From the NCBI GenBank assembly GCA_026710795.1, contig JAPOQK010000008.1, positions 1 through 53,879 of the forward strand: a stretch of 53,879 bases of DNA, read 5' to 3'. The DNA comes from Candidatus Poribacteria bacterium (GTDB taxonomy: Bacteria > Poribacteria > WGA-4E > WGA-3G). The notes beneath the pieces are model-generated. The model was given only the letters and a program-made list of their open reading frames with translations, was not told where the DNA came from and did not search any database. Each line of letters opens with the position of its first letter. The stretch's first letter is position 1. The position numbers and the translations under genes were made by a program. Shown here piece by piece: positions 44,428-53,295 of this stretch.

Positions 44428-45264
44428 TTAAAGAGAACCCACAGGAGAAAGAGTCAATCTCGGAATCCCGTCAATAACCGAATAGGAATGATCACAATTT
44501 TGGCACAGAATATTCTGATCTACCCATCTAACAACACCTTTGCACATCGGACAAACGAGAATCTCCTTCAGGGTTTTGGTCGGACGACTCCTGTTTTTGG
44601 CTAAGAACGATTTCGCACGGGATACAATACCTCGCGGAACAGCACTTTTCAACGTTAACAAAAACTCATCGTGGATCTGCTTAGATTCCTTCGGAGTAAG
44701 AAGCTCTTCAATTGCTTGTGGGGATTTCAAGTCCAGTGTCTGCTCTTTACAGTCCAATACCTCGTAATCAATCTTATCTTCCCATTCGTATTGAACCAAA
44801 AATAGATTGTGATGCGTAACATGAAACTTACGCCAATACTTATCTTGTGCAGCCAACGTGTGGAATAATTGTCCAAATTCTGCTTTTCTATCGTTCTCCT
44901 TAAGCACAAGACGACCATTAATCAGATTAACAACCCAATTATGATAGTGCCAGCCGTATATACGTTCCCCGATTTCTGAGGGGGTTTCAATATAACCACG
45001 GGACGACACACGCATCATTTCACTTAGCAACAAATCGGCATCTTCTACGTGTTCCAAAACATGTAAACAGATGACATAATCAAACGCACCATCTGCAAAT
45101 GGTAGATACTGTCCATCCGCTTCTACCATTGGACGATCCGTAACAATCGCACCCCCGCGCTGTTCGTCATCATCTACAAATTTATCGCATAAAACATCCG
45201 AACGGACATTCGGATTGTGTCCACTGCCAATCTCTAATACAAAATCGTCCGCATGAATGTTCAT
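44428..45264 (-). CDS. SAM-dependent methyltransferase with C-terminal Trm112-like zinc ribbon
   Basis: A 278-residue protein. A class I methyltransferase domain occupies residues ~1-120: the AdoMet loop is VLEIGSGHNPN (9-19), the acidic pocket lies around DGQYLPFADGAFDYV, then CLHVLEHVEDA. A four-cysteine ribbon ends the protein (C238, C241, C254, C257; VCPMCKGVV and CQNCDHSYSVIDGIPRL), of the Trm112p/YcaR type. In other systems a Trm112-like subunit is a separate activator of methyltransferases; here it is fused. Its ATG overlaps the stop of the second methyltransferase (ATGA at 45261-45264), so the pair is translationally coupled. Substrate unknown; lipid or cell-envelope glycan precursors are possible. 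Confidence 0.8.
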   Translation of the reverse strand: MNIHADDFVLEIGSGHNPNVRSDVLCDKFVDDDEQRGGAIVTDRPMVEADGQYLPFADGAFDYVICLHVLEHVEDADLLLSEMMRVSSRGYIETPSEIGERIYGWHYHNWVVNLINGRLVLKENDRKAEFGQLFHTLAAQDKYWRKFHVTHHNLFLVQYEWEDKIDYEVLDCKEQTLDLKSPQAIEELLTPKESKQIHDEFLLTLKSAVPRGIVSRAKSFLAKNRSRPTKTLKEILVCPMCKGVVRWVDQNILCQNCDHSYSVIDGIPRLTLSPVGSL

Positions 45265-46106
45265 TTCTGCACAACCATTGTTATGTAAGGACTAATATAT
45301 GGAAACATATTTGCTATAATTCTCCCCTTTATACCAAAACCAACAGACTTTTTAACTATGCTAAACCCCTTCATTTTGAAATATTTGACAAGATCAACCG
45401 GATTCGCGTAATAAGCACTATCTGCATCTCCACCAATAGCATCTGCTTGTAAATCTGGATCCCTATAAAGAAAATTAGGTGTTTTTGTGAAAAAACGTTT
45501 CTTTAAGTAAAGCTTACTGTTCTGCTTAAACTGCTGAAAGGCTTGTCGTTTTGTCTCACCCCAAACAGGTCTGCCGGATCCACCACACATTAAACGAATC
45601 CAGTCAAGAAACGGTGTTATAGGTGAACAAAGGTTTGGACCGGATAACACAATTCTACCATCCTGACGAACTACCCGCACCATCTCTGTCAATGCCGATT
45701 CTACATCAGGCAAATGTTCTATAAGTTCATTTGAACAGATTACATCAAAAGAATCGTTTTCATACGGAAGTTCTACCACGTCACAGACCTGATAACGTAA
45801 CTTCGGATTTTCCCAGTTTCGTGCTTCTGCAAGAAAAAGCGGAGAGATGTCTGTACCAACTACGTCATATCCCGCTTGATTAAATTGTCGTGCAGAAATA
45901 CCATTGCCACATCCAAGATCCAGAATTTTTGAACCTGACGGGGCATAACGGATTACCAAGTCTACGTAATGGCGGAGATACACCTCATCGTGTGCATTCA
46001 AGAGTTCCTTGTAGGACTCCGATGTCTCGTAGAACTCGCGCATCCGCTGACGGAGTTGCAATGATGTTTCAGATACTGACGTTCCAAGCATTTTTACCAA
46101 CTCCAA
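45261..46106 (-). CDS. SAM-dependent methyltransferase (class I, UbiE-like)
   Basis: A 281-residue class I methyltransferase. Motif I ILDLGCGNG (61-69), the acidic end of strand 2 in DVVGTDISPLF, the motif II/III region YENDSFDVICSNELIEHLPD, and post-motif RVVRQDGRIVLSGPN. The C-terminal ~110 residues (CGGSGRPVWGETKRQAF...NLYRDPD, ending ISPYITMVVQK) have weakly hydrophobic segments that may contact a membrane lipid. It is the upstream partner of the zinc-ribbon methyltransferase by four-base overlap. The two may act in sequence or together on the same substrate; no recognisable pathway genes lie beside them. Confidence 0.8.
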   Translation of the reverse strand: MELVKMLGTSVSETSLQLRQRMREFYETSESYKELLNAHDEVYLRHYVDLVIRYAPSGSKILDLGCGNGISARQFNQAGYDVVGTDISPLFLAEARNWENPKLRYQVCDVVELPYENDSFDVICSNELIEHLPDVESALTEMVRVVRQDGRIVLSGPNLCSPITPFLDWIRLMCGGSGRPVWGETKRQAFQQFKQNSKLYLKKRFFTKTPNFLYRDPDLQADAIGGDADSAYYANPVDLVKYFKMKGFSIVKKSVGFGIKGRIIANMFPYISPYITMVVQK

Positions 46107-46188
46107 GGTCTGGTAAATTATATCTTTTTAGGGACAGGATAACAAGAGAAAATGATATGGTATGTGATATGCTAACTTAGCAGACCAA

Positions 46189-46590
46189 TTATGAGCGGAG
46201 CGTGTTCCACGGTGCCTCATCAAATACATCAATGAGTTGGTAACCTTCTTCACCTTTGCTCGGACTCAGGGTAACAAATAACTTCGCAGGTTCAGACGAA
46301 ACATTAAAGGAAGCATGCACAACATCAGCAGCAATGAATACAGAATCACCCGCGTTCAAAATCTGTTTCTTATCTTCAAGCCACTGTTCCACGCTACCCT
46401 CTATAACGTAAATCACCTCTTCCTGTTCTGGGTGTTTATGAAAATCATGTCCGTACCCTGGAGACAAACTGACTTCCATTGCAACAATGTCTTCCGCACC
46501 TGTCGTTTCGGGACGACTTAACCATCCGATTGTTCCCCAATCTAAATGGTCTCTCTCTACTTTTGAGGACGCTATAAATTTACCTTTCAC
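46189..46590 (-). CDS. Single-domain cupin protein
   Basis: A 133-residue cupin_2 barrel. The first cupin motif reads GYGHDFHKHPEQEEVIYVIEGS (two His and a Glu for metal) and the second AGDSVFIAADVVHASFN (third His). Such small cupins bind a metal and act as dioxygenases, isomerases or small-molecule sensors; the substrate is not evident. The leader between this gene and the LamG gene contains a perfect hairpin (46616-46645) that may regulate or terminate. Confidence 0.8.
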   Translation of the reverse strand: MKGKFIASSKVERDHLDWGTIGWLSRPETTGAEDIVAMEVSLSPGYGHDFHKHPEQEEVIYVIEGSVEQWLEDKKQILNAGDSVFIAADVVHASFNVSSEPAKLFVTLSPSKGEEGYQLIDVFDEAPWNTLRS

Positions 46591-46615
46591 GTATATTTAT
46601 CTCCTTCTGAAAGGA

Positions 46616-46645
46616 TGTAGGTGAACCCAACAGAGTTCACCTACA
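46616..46645 (-). terminator. Hairpin between the LamG and cupin genes
   Basis: TGTAGGTGAAC (46616-46626) and GTTCACCTACA (46635-46645) are perfect 11-bp arms around an 8-base loop, after the stop of LamG copy 1 and 26 bases before the cupin start. It may end the LamG transcript or act in the cupin leader. Confidence 0.55.
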
Positions 46646-46674
46646 AGAAATACTTGAATAACAACAGATATTCA

Positions 46675-47445
46675 TTACTTTTTGGATTTTATGGTGCCCC
46701 ACGTCGTCGCTAACTTATCAAGCGGATCAACAGCAGTACCACGCTCAAATCCGAGACCCATCTCTGCTTGAACTTCCTCTTCACTCAGAGCACGGTTCCA
46801 GATACGAACCTCATCAATCATTCCAAGAAACCTTCTATTCGCACCTTCACCTGTAGATGCAATATAAACTACTGAGGTGTCTGCGAGTCCCGGTAAAGCA
46901 CCTTTGCCACCAAATTCACCAATGTTTTCACCATTTAGCCAATATCTGTGGGTATCATTATCAACTTGTCCAACAACATGCACCCACTCATTGAGTGGAA
47001 TCTCTGTCGCACAGGTACTACCACCACCAGCACTCAAGTGCAAACAGTTACTCGGTGATTCAGTATAGAAACTGTAAGAACGCGGACTATTACCTTTAGC
47101 AAGGATCCCCTGCCAACGTTGTTCATTCGGTCCCATGTGCCTTTCAGCATTAATCCATGCCATCACGGTAACAGCATTTTCAACAGTCAGAATCGGGTCA
47201 TGTGGCACTTCAATCCAATCACTTTCACCGTTAAATTTCAGGGCATTCCCGAACCTGCCATCAACTAACTGCGGATCACCCATAATCTCGCCATCATTCC
47301 CATATTGAGAGTGGTCACTTGCAGTGCTACCATTTATTTCATCAAAAGAGAAATAGAGAATAAGCGAATCTTCCAAATCTACTGCTGCATGAGCAAAAGA
47401 TACTACAAACGCAACAAGAATAAACATTACAAACAATGATCTCAT
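46675..47445 (-). CDS. Secreted LamG-type protein, copy 1
   Basis: A 256-residue secreted protein with a signal peptide (~1-20, MRSLFVMFILVAFVVSFAHA). One concanavalin A-like/laminin G_3 jelly-roll follows (~28-230): LILYFSFDEINGSTASDHSQYGND, FNGESDWIEVPHD, VTVMAWINAE, NEWVHVVGQVD, HRYWLNGENIGEF and the diagnostic GMIDEVRIWNRALSEEEV. LamG folds bind sugars, calcium or matrix polymers at the surface. The C-terminal tail (KLATTWGTIKSKK) is conserved in the next two paralogues and might be an export or attachment signal. First in coordinate order of three tandem copies, last in transcription order. Confidence 0.85.
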   Translation of the reverse strand: MRSLFVMFILVAFVVSFAHAAVDLEDSLILYFSFDEINGSTASDHSQYGNDGEIMGDPQLVDGRFGNALKFNGESDWIEVPHDPILTVENAVTVMAWINAERHMGPNEQRWQGILAKGNSPRSYSFYTESPSNCLHLSAGGGSTCATEIPLNEWVHVVGQVDNDTHRYWLNGENIGEFGGKGALPGLADTSVVYIASTGEGANRRFLGMIDEVRIWNRALSEEEVQAEMGLGFERGTAVDPLDKLATTWGTIKSKK

Positions 47446-47541
47446 TGTTCAGTTTTCCTCCAATTTTATTTTTACTTCAAGCAAGCTTGAAGTTATATTG
47501 TAAAATTAATATGATAATTCACATCACAATTTAATTTCTTA

Positions 47542-48315
47542 TTACTGCTTTCGACTTTTTATCGCTCCCCACGTAGTTGCTACTTTATTGCGCGGGTCAA
47601 CTGGGAAAAGCTCATCATACCCTTTATTCATCTGTTCGTTGACTTCATCTTCTGTAAGGGCACGATTCCAGATACGCACCTCATCAATTAACCCCAGAAA
47701 TTCACGACTCCCTTCATGTGTCTTACCAATAAACACGGTCGCTGCATCACCTTTACCGGGTGGAGGGTTTTTGCCACCATATTCACCCACATTCTCACCA
47801 TTAATCCAATATCGGTGCGTATTACCTTCAACTTGTGCTGCGACATGTTGCCATTCGTTCTCAACAACCTTTCCATCACAAGCACTTCCTGCACCTCCAA
47901 CACTAAGGTGTAGACACCCTTTTCCTGTTTCAGTATAGAAACTGTAGGAACGTGGGTTGTTGCCCTTTGCCAAGATACCTTGCCACTGAGCACCACCTGG
48001 TCCCGCAATCCTCTCAGGATTAATCCATGCCATGACAGTAACATCCTTATCAACTGTAAGAGTGTCATCATGCGGGACTACAATCCAATCTGTCGTTCCG
48101 TTAAATTCTAAGGCTTTACCGAACTTACCGTTAACATGTTGGGGATCACCTGCCATTTCACCATTGTTTCCATACTTGGAATGATCAATGGTATTTTTTC
48201 CATCAACCGTATCAAAAGACATATAAAGAATCATTGAATCTTCTGGTTCATTCAACGCCTGAGCCAAAGAAACCACAAGCATCATCAGAACTATCATTAT
48301 ACATAAATGTTTCAT
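47542..48315 (-). CDS. Secreted LamG-type protein, copy 2
   Basis: A 257-residue paralogue with the same plan: signal peptide (~1-20), LamG jelly-roll (~25-235; FNGTTDWIVVPHD, VTVMAWINPER, GILAKGNNPRSYSFY, EFLGLIDEVRIWNRALTEDEV) and the tail KVATTWGAIKSRKQ. AAAGGAG seven bases before the ATG supports the start. Divergence from copies 1 and 3 is concentrated in loop segments, as expected for different ligand preference. Probably secreted or surface-attached, with carbohydrate or protein binding inferred from the fold. Confidence 0.85.
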   Translation of the reverse strand: MKHLCIMIVLMMLVVSLAQALNEPEDSMILYMSFDTVDGKNTIDHSKYGNNGEMAGDPQHVNGKFGKALEFNGTTDWIVVPHDDTLTVDKDVTVMAWINPERIAGPGGAQWQGILAKGNNPRSYSFYTETGKGCLHLSVGGAGSACDGKVVENEWQHVAAQVEGNTHRYWINGENVGEYGGKNPPPGKGDAATVFIGKTHEGSREFLGLIDEVRIWNRALTEDEVNEQMNKGYDELFPVDPRNKVATTWGAIKSRKQ

Positions 48316-48425
48316 ATTTTATCTCCTTTACTATATACTATCATATTTTTAAGTTTCTACAGACATATCTCTATAAATACTGCAGAAACCTTTTTCAGGA
48401 CAAGTCAAAATTGACCGTCCAATTC

Positions 48426-49208
48426 TCACCGTCGCGCCTTCAGATTTCCCCATATTATAGGCAATTTCTCTATTGCGTCAACAGCAAAAAACTCAAAATG
48501 ACCTTTCTCCATCTGTTCGTTAACCTCTTCTTCAGAAAGAGCTCGATTCCAGATGCGAACTTCGTCAATCATACCAAGAAAATAACGGATATTTCCTCCG
48601 CCAGCAGTCCCTATCACCACAGGTGATGTATCAACAGCACCAGGCGGGTCCGGTTTGTTACCTACCTCACCAACCTGCACACCATTTATCCAATAACGGT
48701 GAGTCCCTTCATCTATCTGCGCAACTACATGCTGCCACTCGTTTAACTGGATTTCACCTTGGCATACACTACCACCGCCATTCGGTGGACCCACACTGAA
48801 ATGCATACATTTACTGTTCCTCTCAGTCCACCAACTATACGAACGCGGGTTGTTACCTTTTGCTAAGATACCTTGCCACTGCCCATTATCAGGTCCAGTA
48901 ATTCTCTCAGGATTAATCCACGCCATCACCGTCACGCTTTTATCAACAGAAAGAATCTCATGGTGCGGGATTTGAACATAACTGTCAACCCCATTAAATT
49001 CAAGTGCTTTACCGAACTTACCCTTAACATGTTTCGGACCATTTATCATCTCACCATTATTTCCATACAACGAATGGTCAATCGTCTCTTTACCATCAAT
49101 CGTATCAAACGACATATAAAGTATTAGCGATTCCTCAGGTTCTTCCACTGCGTAGACAAGAGATATGCTGAACGTCACGAGAATTGATAGAATAAGTATA
49201 TATTTCAT
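48426..49208 (-). CDS. Secreted LamG-type protein, copy 3
   Basis: A 260-residue paralogue from the ATG at 49208 (GGAG just before). An upstream GTG at 49235 would add nine residues in front of the signal peptide and is rejected. Signal peptide ~1-20 (MKYILILSILVTFSISLVYA), LamG fold ~28-235 (FNGVDSYVQIPHHE, GILAKGNNPRSYSWW, YFLGMIDEVRIWNRALSEEEV), tail KLPIIWGNLKARR, a diverged form of the shared ending. First to be transcribed if the three form one unit. Upstream lies the 170-bp tandem repeat. Confidence 0.85.
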   Translation of the reverse strand: MKYILILSILVTFSISLVYAVEEPEESLILYMSFDTIDGKETIDHSLYGNNGEMINGPKHVKGKFGKALEFNGVDSYVQIPHHEILSVDKSVTVMAWINPERITGPDNGQWQGILAKGNNPRSYSWWTERNSKCMHFSVGPPNGGGSVCQGEIQLNEWQHVVAQIDEGTHRYWINGVQVGEVGNKPDPPGAVDTSPVVIGTAGGGNIRYFLGMIDEVRIWNRALSEEEVNEQMEKGHFEFFAVDAIEKLPIIWGNLKARR

Positions 49209-49224
49209 TGTCACTCCATACATT

Positions 49225-49564
49225 TTGCACGCCACAGACTATTGTTCTAACCTAAGTTACTACCTATGTAACACAATCTGTTAGATTGTGCCTATGGATG
49301 CAAAAACTGACAGTTTGTGCTACAAATACTTGCGAAATTAGTAACGGTGTTAGACCGTCTAAAATCTTGGAGATAGCAACTTGAGTTATTCTATTTGCAC
49401 GCCACAGACTATTGTTGTAACCTAAGTTACTACCTATGTAGCACAATCTGTTAGATTGTGCCTATGGATGCAAAAACTGACAGTTTGCGCTACAAATACT
49501 TGCGAAATTAACAACGGTGTTAGACCGTCTAAAATCTTGGAGATAGCAACTTGAGTTATTCTAT
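49225..49564. mobile_element. 170-bp tandem duplication of a MITE-like element
   Basis: The unit beginning TTGCACGCCACAGACTATTG occurs at 49225-49394 and again at 49395-49564, differing at only a few bases. Each unit contains the same core as the element at 37.6 kb: CCTAAGTTACTACCTATGTA, CACAATCTGTTAGATTGTG, then AAAATCTTGGAGATAGCAAC and a degenerate terminal repeat. The second unit runs into the stop region of the CRTAC1-like gene (ends 49556). No coding content, and no clear target-site duplication here. Confidence 0.65.
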
Positions 49565-51268
49565 ATTAGATCGCTCAATTGATACTATTTCACTTCCCTC
49601 AATTACTAAATACCTCTGATTCACAGAAAGGTTTGTGCCACTATCAATTTGTCCAGAAGGCCACCGTATCTCAAGCGAATCAATCTGTTCCGCCTTTCCA
49701 ACTCCAAAATGTGCACGCAAATCATGGAACGACAGATAACTCCCACCGCTCTGCACTTCACGATATTGAACATGCTCACCAGTCACAACCTTTATTCTCG
49801 CACCAATACCTGAACGGTTACTCTTCTCTCCAACAACACGAATTTGAACCCAATTGTTCCGGTTTCCAACAGCATTTTGAAGCAAATCAGCACTTTGATT
49901 GCAGTTAGTAACCAAAATATCAAGGTCACCATCATTGTCGTAATCACCGATAGCAGCACCACGACTAACCTTATTCAAAGCCAATCCACCTGTCTCAGGC
50001 ATCACATTAGCAAATGTGCCATCTCCCAAATTCCGAAACAACAAATTCCGCTGCGGATACGACACATGCTTCTCAAGCACAGAGATATTATCCATCAAGT
50101 GTCCATTCGCAACAAAGACATCTTGATACCCGTCGTTATCATAATCAAAAAACTTGATACCCCAACCAAGATAGCCGTGTGTAATCTCTGCTATCCCCGA
50201 CGGTATCGTATTATCCACGAAAAAACTACTGTCGTGATTGTGGTAAAGCGTATTCGTTTCCGTCTGGTAGTTGCTAACAGTAATGTCCAACTTACCATCA
50301 TTGTTATAGTCACCAAAGTCGGTTCCCATACCAGCTTCTTCTTTACCCATATCATTGTAGCAAACACCAGAAATTAATGCAACCTCTAAAAATTTACCTT
50401 TTCCTTCGTTTTGAAATAGAAAATTCGGATCTTGGTCATTCGCAACATATATATCCGAATCACCATCACCATCATAATCACCAAACGTTACTCCTAACCC
50501 ATGCATCGGAAGCATGTCCGGCGGACGATACAAGGCAGAAACATCACTGAACGTGCCATCTCCGTTATTTTTAAAAAAAGTATCATGCACTGCGGGATAG
50601 GCATGCGGACCACAATATACATGAACACCGCGCTCCTCACACCGTGTATCCTCTTTCGGGTCATAAGCAGCATAATTCGCAACATACAAATCCAAATCTC
50701 CATCGTTATCTACATCCCCGAAAACACAACTTGTTCCCCACTGTAAATTACCAACACCCGCCAATTTGGTTACATCGGTAAAAGTACCATTGCCGTTATT
50801 TTCATAAAGTTGATCTTCACCAAAGTTCGTAACATAGAGATCAAGATCACCATCGTTGTCATAATCACCAACGGTAGCACCGACACCGTACGATTCACTG
50901 CCTACACCTGCAGACTCAGTGACATCTGTGAAACTCCCATCACCGTTGTTTCGGTAAAGAACATTATGTGGCGTTTTTCCATTAGAATCCTCTATCTGAA
51001 TAGCACCGTTTATCAGATAGATGTCAAGATCACCATCACCATCATAATCGAAAAAACCACCACCAGATCCAAGAAATTCATTGAATAACCTTAGACCACT
51101 TCTGCCATCGGTATGCACAAACTTCACACCAGCAGACTCAGTAACATCAACGAAAATCTGATCCGCTGTAGCAACCGTACTATATTGAAACAATAAAATA
51201 TTCAGGACGAGAATTGGAAGGAAATAGAGATGGAGATATTCAGGTCTATTCAGGTCTATCTTTCGCAT
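49556..51268 (-). CDS. CRTAC1-like FG-GAP/VCBS repeat protein with C-terminal ASPIC/UnbV domain
   Basis: A 570-residue exported protein. An N-terminal hydrophobic segment (~12-36) is followed by seven calcium-binding DxDxDG repeats of the FG-GAP/VCBS propeller (e.g. DYDGDGDLDIYL, DVDNDGDLDLYV, DYNNDGKLDITV, DYDNDGDLDILV), expected to make an integrin-like seven-bladed propeller. The C-terminal ~90 residues are an ASPIC/UnbV domain (GIGARIKVVTGEHVQYREV, LRAHFGVGKAEQIDSLEIRWPSG). Proteins of this layout are abundant in Planctomycetes-Poribacteria-type genomes and are thought to bind ligands or matrix; the exact role is unknown. Last gene of the tatA - CMD - TPR - CRTAC1 cluster (33-base gap to the TPR gene). 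Confidence 0.88.
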   Translation of the reverse strand: MRKIDLNRPEYLHLYFLPILVLNILLFQYSTVATADQIFVDVTESAGVKFVHTDGRSGLRLFNEFLGSGGGFFDYDGDGDLDIYLINGAIQIEDSNGKTPHNVLYRNNGDGSFTDVTESAGVGSESYGVGATVGDYDNDGDLDLYVTNFGEDQLYENNGNGTFTDVTKLAGVGNLQWGTSCVFGDVDNDGDLDLYVANYAAYDPKEDTRCEERGVHVYCGPHAYPAVHDTFFKNNGDGTFSDVSALYRPPDMLPMHGLGVTFGDYDGDGDSDIYVANDQDPNFLFQNEGKGKFLEVALISGVCYNDMGKEEAGMGTDFGDYNNDGKLDITVSNYQTETNTLYHNHDSSFFVDNTIPSGIAEITHGYLGWGIKFFDYDNDGYQDVFVANGHLMDNISVLEKHVSYPQRNLLFRNLGDGTFANVMPETGGLALNKVSRGAAIGDYDNDGDLDILVTNCNQSADLLQNAVGNRNNWVQIRVVGEKSNRSGIGARIKVVTGEHVQYREVQSGGSYLSFHDLRAHFGVGKAEQIDSLEIRWPSGQIDSGTNLSVNQRYLVIEGSEIVSIERSNIE

Positions 51269-51301
51269 GATATTACAAAAAACTTTATACTTCGGTTGTG
51301 C

Positions 51302-52555
51302 TCACTTCTTCAAACGCTCTAACTTATTCATACCATCCCAAGCGTCTTTATCGTTAGGTTCTATCTTTAGAATGTGTTGATAAACTTCAATCGCTCTTTC
51401 AATCTGTCCCTGTTGCGCATAAATCTCTGCCAACCCGTGATACGCCAAGGTCAACTTCGGCATTTTCTGAATCGCCTTCTGTAGATGCAACTCTGCCTTA
51501 TCATACACTTTCTGAACACTATAAATCCACCCTAATCTCACATGTGCTTCAACTGCATTAGGATTCAATTCCAGCACCTTATTGAAAAGCGGAATTGCTC
51601 GCTGAGGTAAATTAATATCCATATACAATCTACCCAGTTTATCATATCCTGTCACAGAAGTAGGATTCAACCGAAGCAATGCTTGATAGGTAGAAATCGC
51701 CGCTGAAATATGCTTATGGGCAACATGGATTTCCGCCAATTTTAACCAAAGTGCAACATTCGTCGGGTCCTCTGCCAAAGTGCCTTCAATCGCATAAGTC
51801 ATATCGTAATATGATTTCATCTGACGGAAAAGTTTCAACTGTTCCGCCGCTGATTCCATATCCCCAAGGAGTCGATACGCCTTAGCAAGGTTATAGTAAG
51901 CACTCTGAATATACGGCTTATGTTGAATGGCAGTCTTATAGTGAGATACCGCCTCCTCTGGTTTGTGCTGCATAAGCGCAATTAATCCCAACCATTCATA
52001 CACTTCAGCAAAATTCGGTTTCAGTTCCAATGTCCGCTGAAACGCTCCAAGTGCCTTGTCAAACTTCGCCTGATGGGTGTAAATATATCCCAGACGGTAA
52101 TGTGTATCCGCAACCGTAGAACATCTCTCAACCGCTTCAATCGCATGTCCCTCAGCAATATCTAATTGGCTCTGTTTGCAGTAGATTTCTGAAAGTAGAA
52201 GGTAGGTAAATCCAAATAAACGCTTGTCTGTAGATATGTTTTGAGAGGATGCAATTCTGAATATGTCTTCGGCAGTTTCTACGGCTAATTTTAACTCATC
52301 TTGCAATTTATACACATTCGCCAACTGAAAGAGGACATTAATATCGGTGGGATTTCGCGACAGAATTGATCTAAAGGTATCTGCCGCTTTCGCATAAAGC
52401 TTGAGTTTAACGTATTCTACACCTTGTTGAATTTCTGATCCTGTCTCAGATGCACTACTAACAACAGGGGTTAGCAACAATACAACAATGAGAATTAAAA
52501 CCCAACACTCGTATTTAGTAAGTTTATAACCGTGACGTTTTTGATCCACTCCCAT
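51302..52555 (-). CDS. Exported TPR-repeat protein
   Basis: A 417-residue protein from the ATG at 52555. An open frame extends 96 codons further, but that stretch overlaps the decarboxylase-like gene and is arginine-rich nonsense, so 52555 is the start. A hydrophobic export segment (~20-38, WVLILIVVLLLTPVVSSA) is followed by about nine or ten TPR units spanning ~45-410 (HYRLGYIYTHQAKFDKALGAFQRTLELKPN and YDKLGRLYMDINLPQRAIPLFNKVLELNPN are typical). It probably scaffolds a periplasmic or membrane complex; adjacency to the CRTAC1-like protein is a recurrent pairing and suggests a common complex. Confidence 0.82.
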   Translation of the reverse strand: MGVDQKRHGYKLTKYECWVLILIVVLLLTPVVSSASETGSEIQQGVEYVKLKLYAKAADTFRSILSRNPTDINVLFQLANVYKLQDELKLAVETAEDIFRIASSQNISTDKRLFGFTYLLLSEIYCKQSQLDIAEGHAIEAVERCSTVADTHYRLGYIYTHQAKFDKALGAFQRTLELKPNFAEVYEWLGLIALMQHKPEEAVSHYKTAIQHKPYIQSAYYNLAKAYRLLGDMESAAEQLKLFRQMKSYYDMTYAIEGTLAEDPTNVALWLKLAEIHVAHKHISAAISTYQALLRLNPTSVTGYDKLGRLYMDINLPQRAIPLFNKVLELNPNAVEAHVRLGWIYSVQKVYDKAELHLQKAIQKMPKLTLAYHGLAEIYAQQGQIERAIEVYQHILKIEPNDKDAWDGMNKLERLKK

Positions 52556-52565
52556 GCGTACGTTC

Positions 52566-52895
52566 TCAATCTGACTGCACCTGTTTATCAACAACATCCT
52601 GAATCCAAGACAACGCTGCCATACTTGACGACCAACCGATGGACGTAACCGCAAGCAGCGCAACCTGCTGTATCTCCTCACGGGAAATACCCTCACGCAG
52701 CGCACGACGCGTATGCGAATGCACAGCACCTTCAGACTTCGCACCAATAGCAAGCGCAAGTTTTGTAAGACGCACAGTTTTTGAGTCAAGAGGTCCAGCA
52801 GTACCACACGCCTCACCCAAACCCTGATACGCTTTCCAAACATCAGGATATTCTTCTATAATACTCTGAAGAAAATCAGGTAATTTCTCTTTCAT
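52566..52895 (-). CDS. Carboxymuconolactone decarboxylase-like (AhpD fold) protein
   Basis: A 109-residue all-helical protein of the CMD/AhpD family (LTKLALAIGAKSEGAVHSHTRRALREGISREEIQQVALLAVTSIGW). The CxxC redox pair of AhpD peroxidases is absent; the corresponding site is EGAVHSH, keeping Glu and His. A peroxidase role is therefore unlikely; this subset is usually annotated as decarboxylase-like without proven activity. Located 14 bases after tatA and 10 bases before the TPR gene on the minus strand, part of a tight operon. Confidence 0.85.
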   Translation of the reverse strand: MKEKLPDFLQSIIEEYPDVWKAYQGLGEACGTAGPLDSKTVRLTKLALAIGAKSEGAVHSHTRRALREGISREEIQQVALLAVTSIGWSSSMAALSWIQDVVDKQVQSD

Positions 52896-52909
52896 CTTTT
52901 TTCTAAAAC

Positions 52910-53119
52910 CTAACCAACGTCCTCTTTCCGTGGTGCTTCACTTTCTGTCTGTGCTGTTGTTTCCGTCTCTTCCGGCTGTTCGTCCTTCAATCCAGATTTA
53001 AAGTTTGTAACACTCTTACCAAGTCCACGTGCTAACTCAGGTAACTTTTTCGAGCCAAACAAAAGTAACACTATTAATAATATAATTATCAGTTCCCCAC
53101 CGCCAGGGATGAAACTCAT
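52910..53119 (-). CDS. tatA: Twin-arginine translocase subunit TatA/E
   Basis: A 69-residue TatA-type protein: N-terminal membrane helix (~8-21, ELIIILLIVLLLFG), the FG-x-x-KLPEL hinge, an amphipathic helix (ARGLGKSVTNFKSGL) and an acidic tail (EETETTAQTESEA). It forms the pore of the Tat system that exports folded, often cofactor-bearing proteins. TatC is not in the window. AAGGAG before the ATG at 53119 supports the start. Leads the operon with the CMD-like, TPR and CRTAC1-like genes. Confidence 0.93.
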   Translation of the reverse strand: MSFIPGGGELIIILLIVLLLFGSKKLPELARGLGKSVTNFKSGLKDEQPEETETTAQTESEAPRKEDVG

Positions 53120-53295
53120 TTTTTCTCTCCTTATTTAATGTTATGAGTGCATTGAGATCTTACACCACCATTTGATTCTATATTTTACCACATTAAACAA
53201 AGAATTTCATCTAATTTTCACTTTTCAACCAAAGCATTCAATTATCGTAGATTGTAACTCGGTTGCAACCCACGTCATAAGATGCGTATATTATA

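Noticed and set aside
49209..49235. GTG start upstream of LamG copy 3
   Set aside because: Would place nine residues before an otherwise normal signal peptide; ATG 49208 has a clear Shine-Dalgarno.
49225..49564. CRISPR array at the repeated sequence
   Set aside because: Only two 170-bp units with no spacers and no cas genes; it is a tandem duplication.
52556..52843. N-terminal extension of the TPR protein reading frame
   Set aside because: Overlaps the complete carboxymuconolactone decarboxylase-like gene in another frame and encodes arginine/leucine-rich sequence typical of a non-coding frame.
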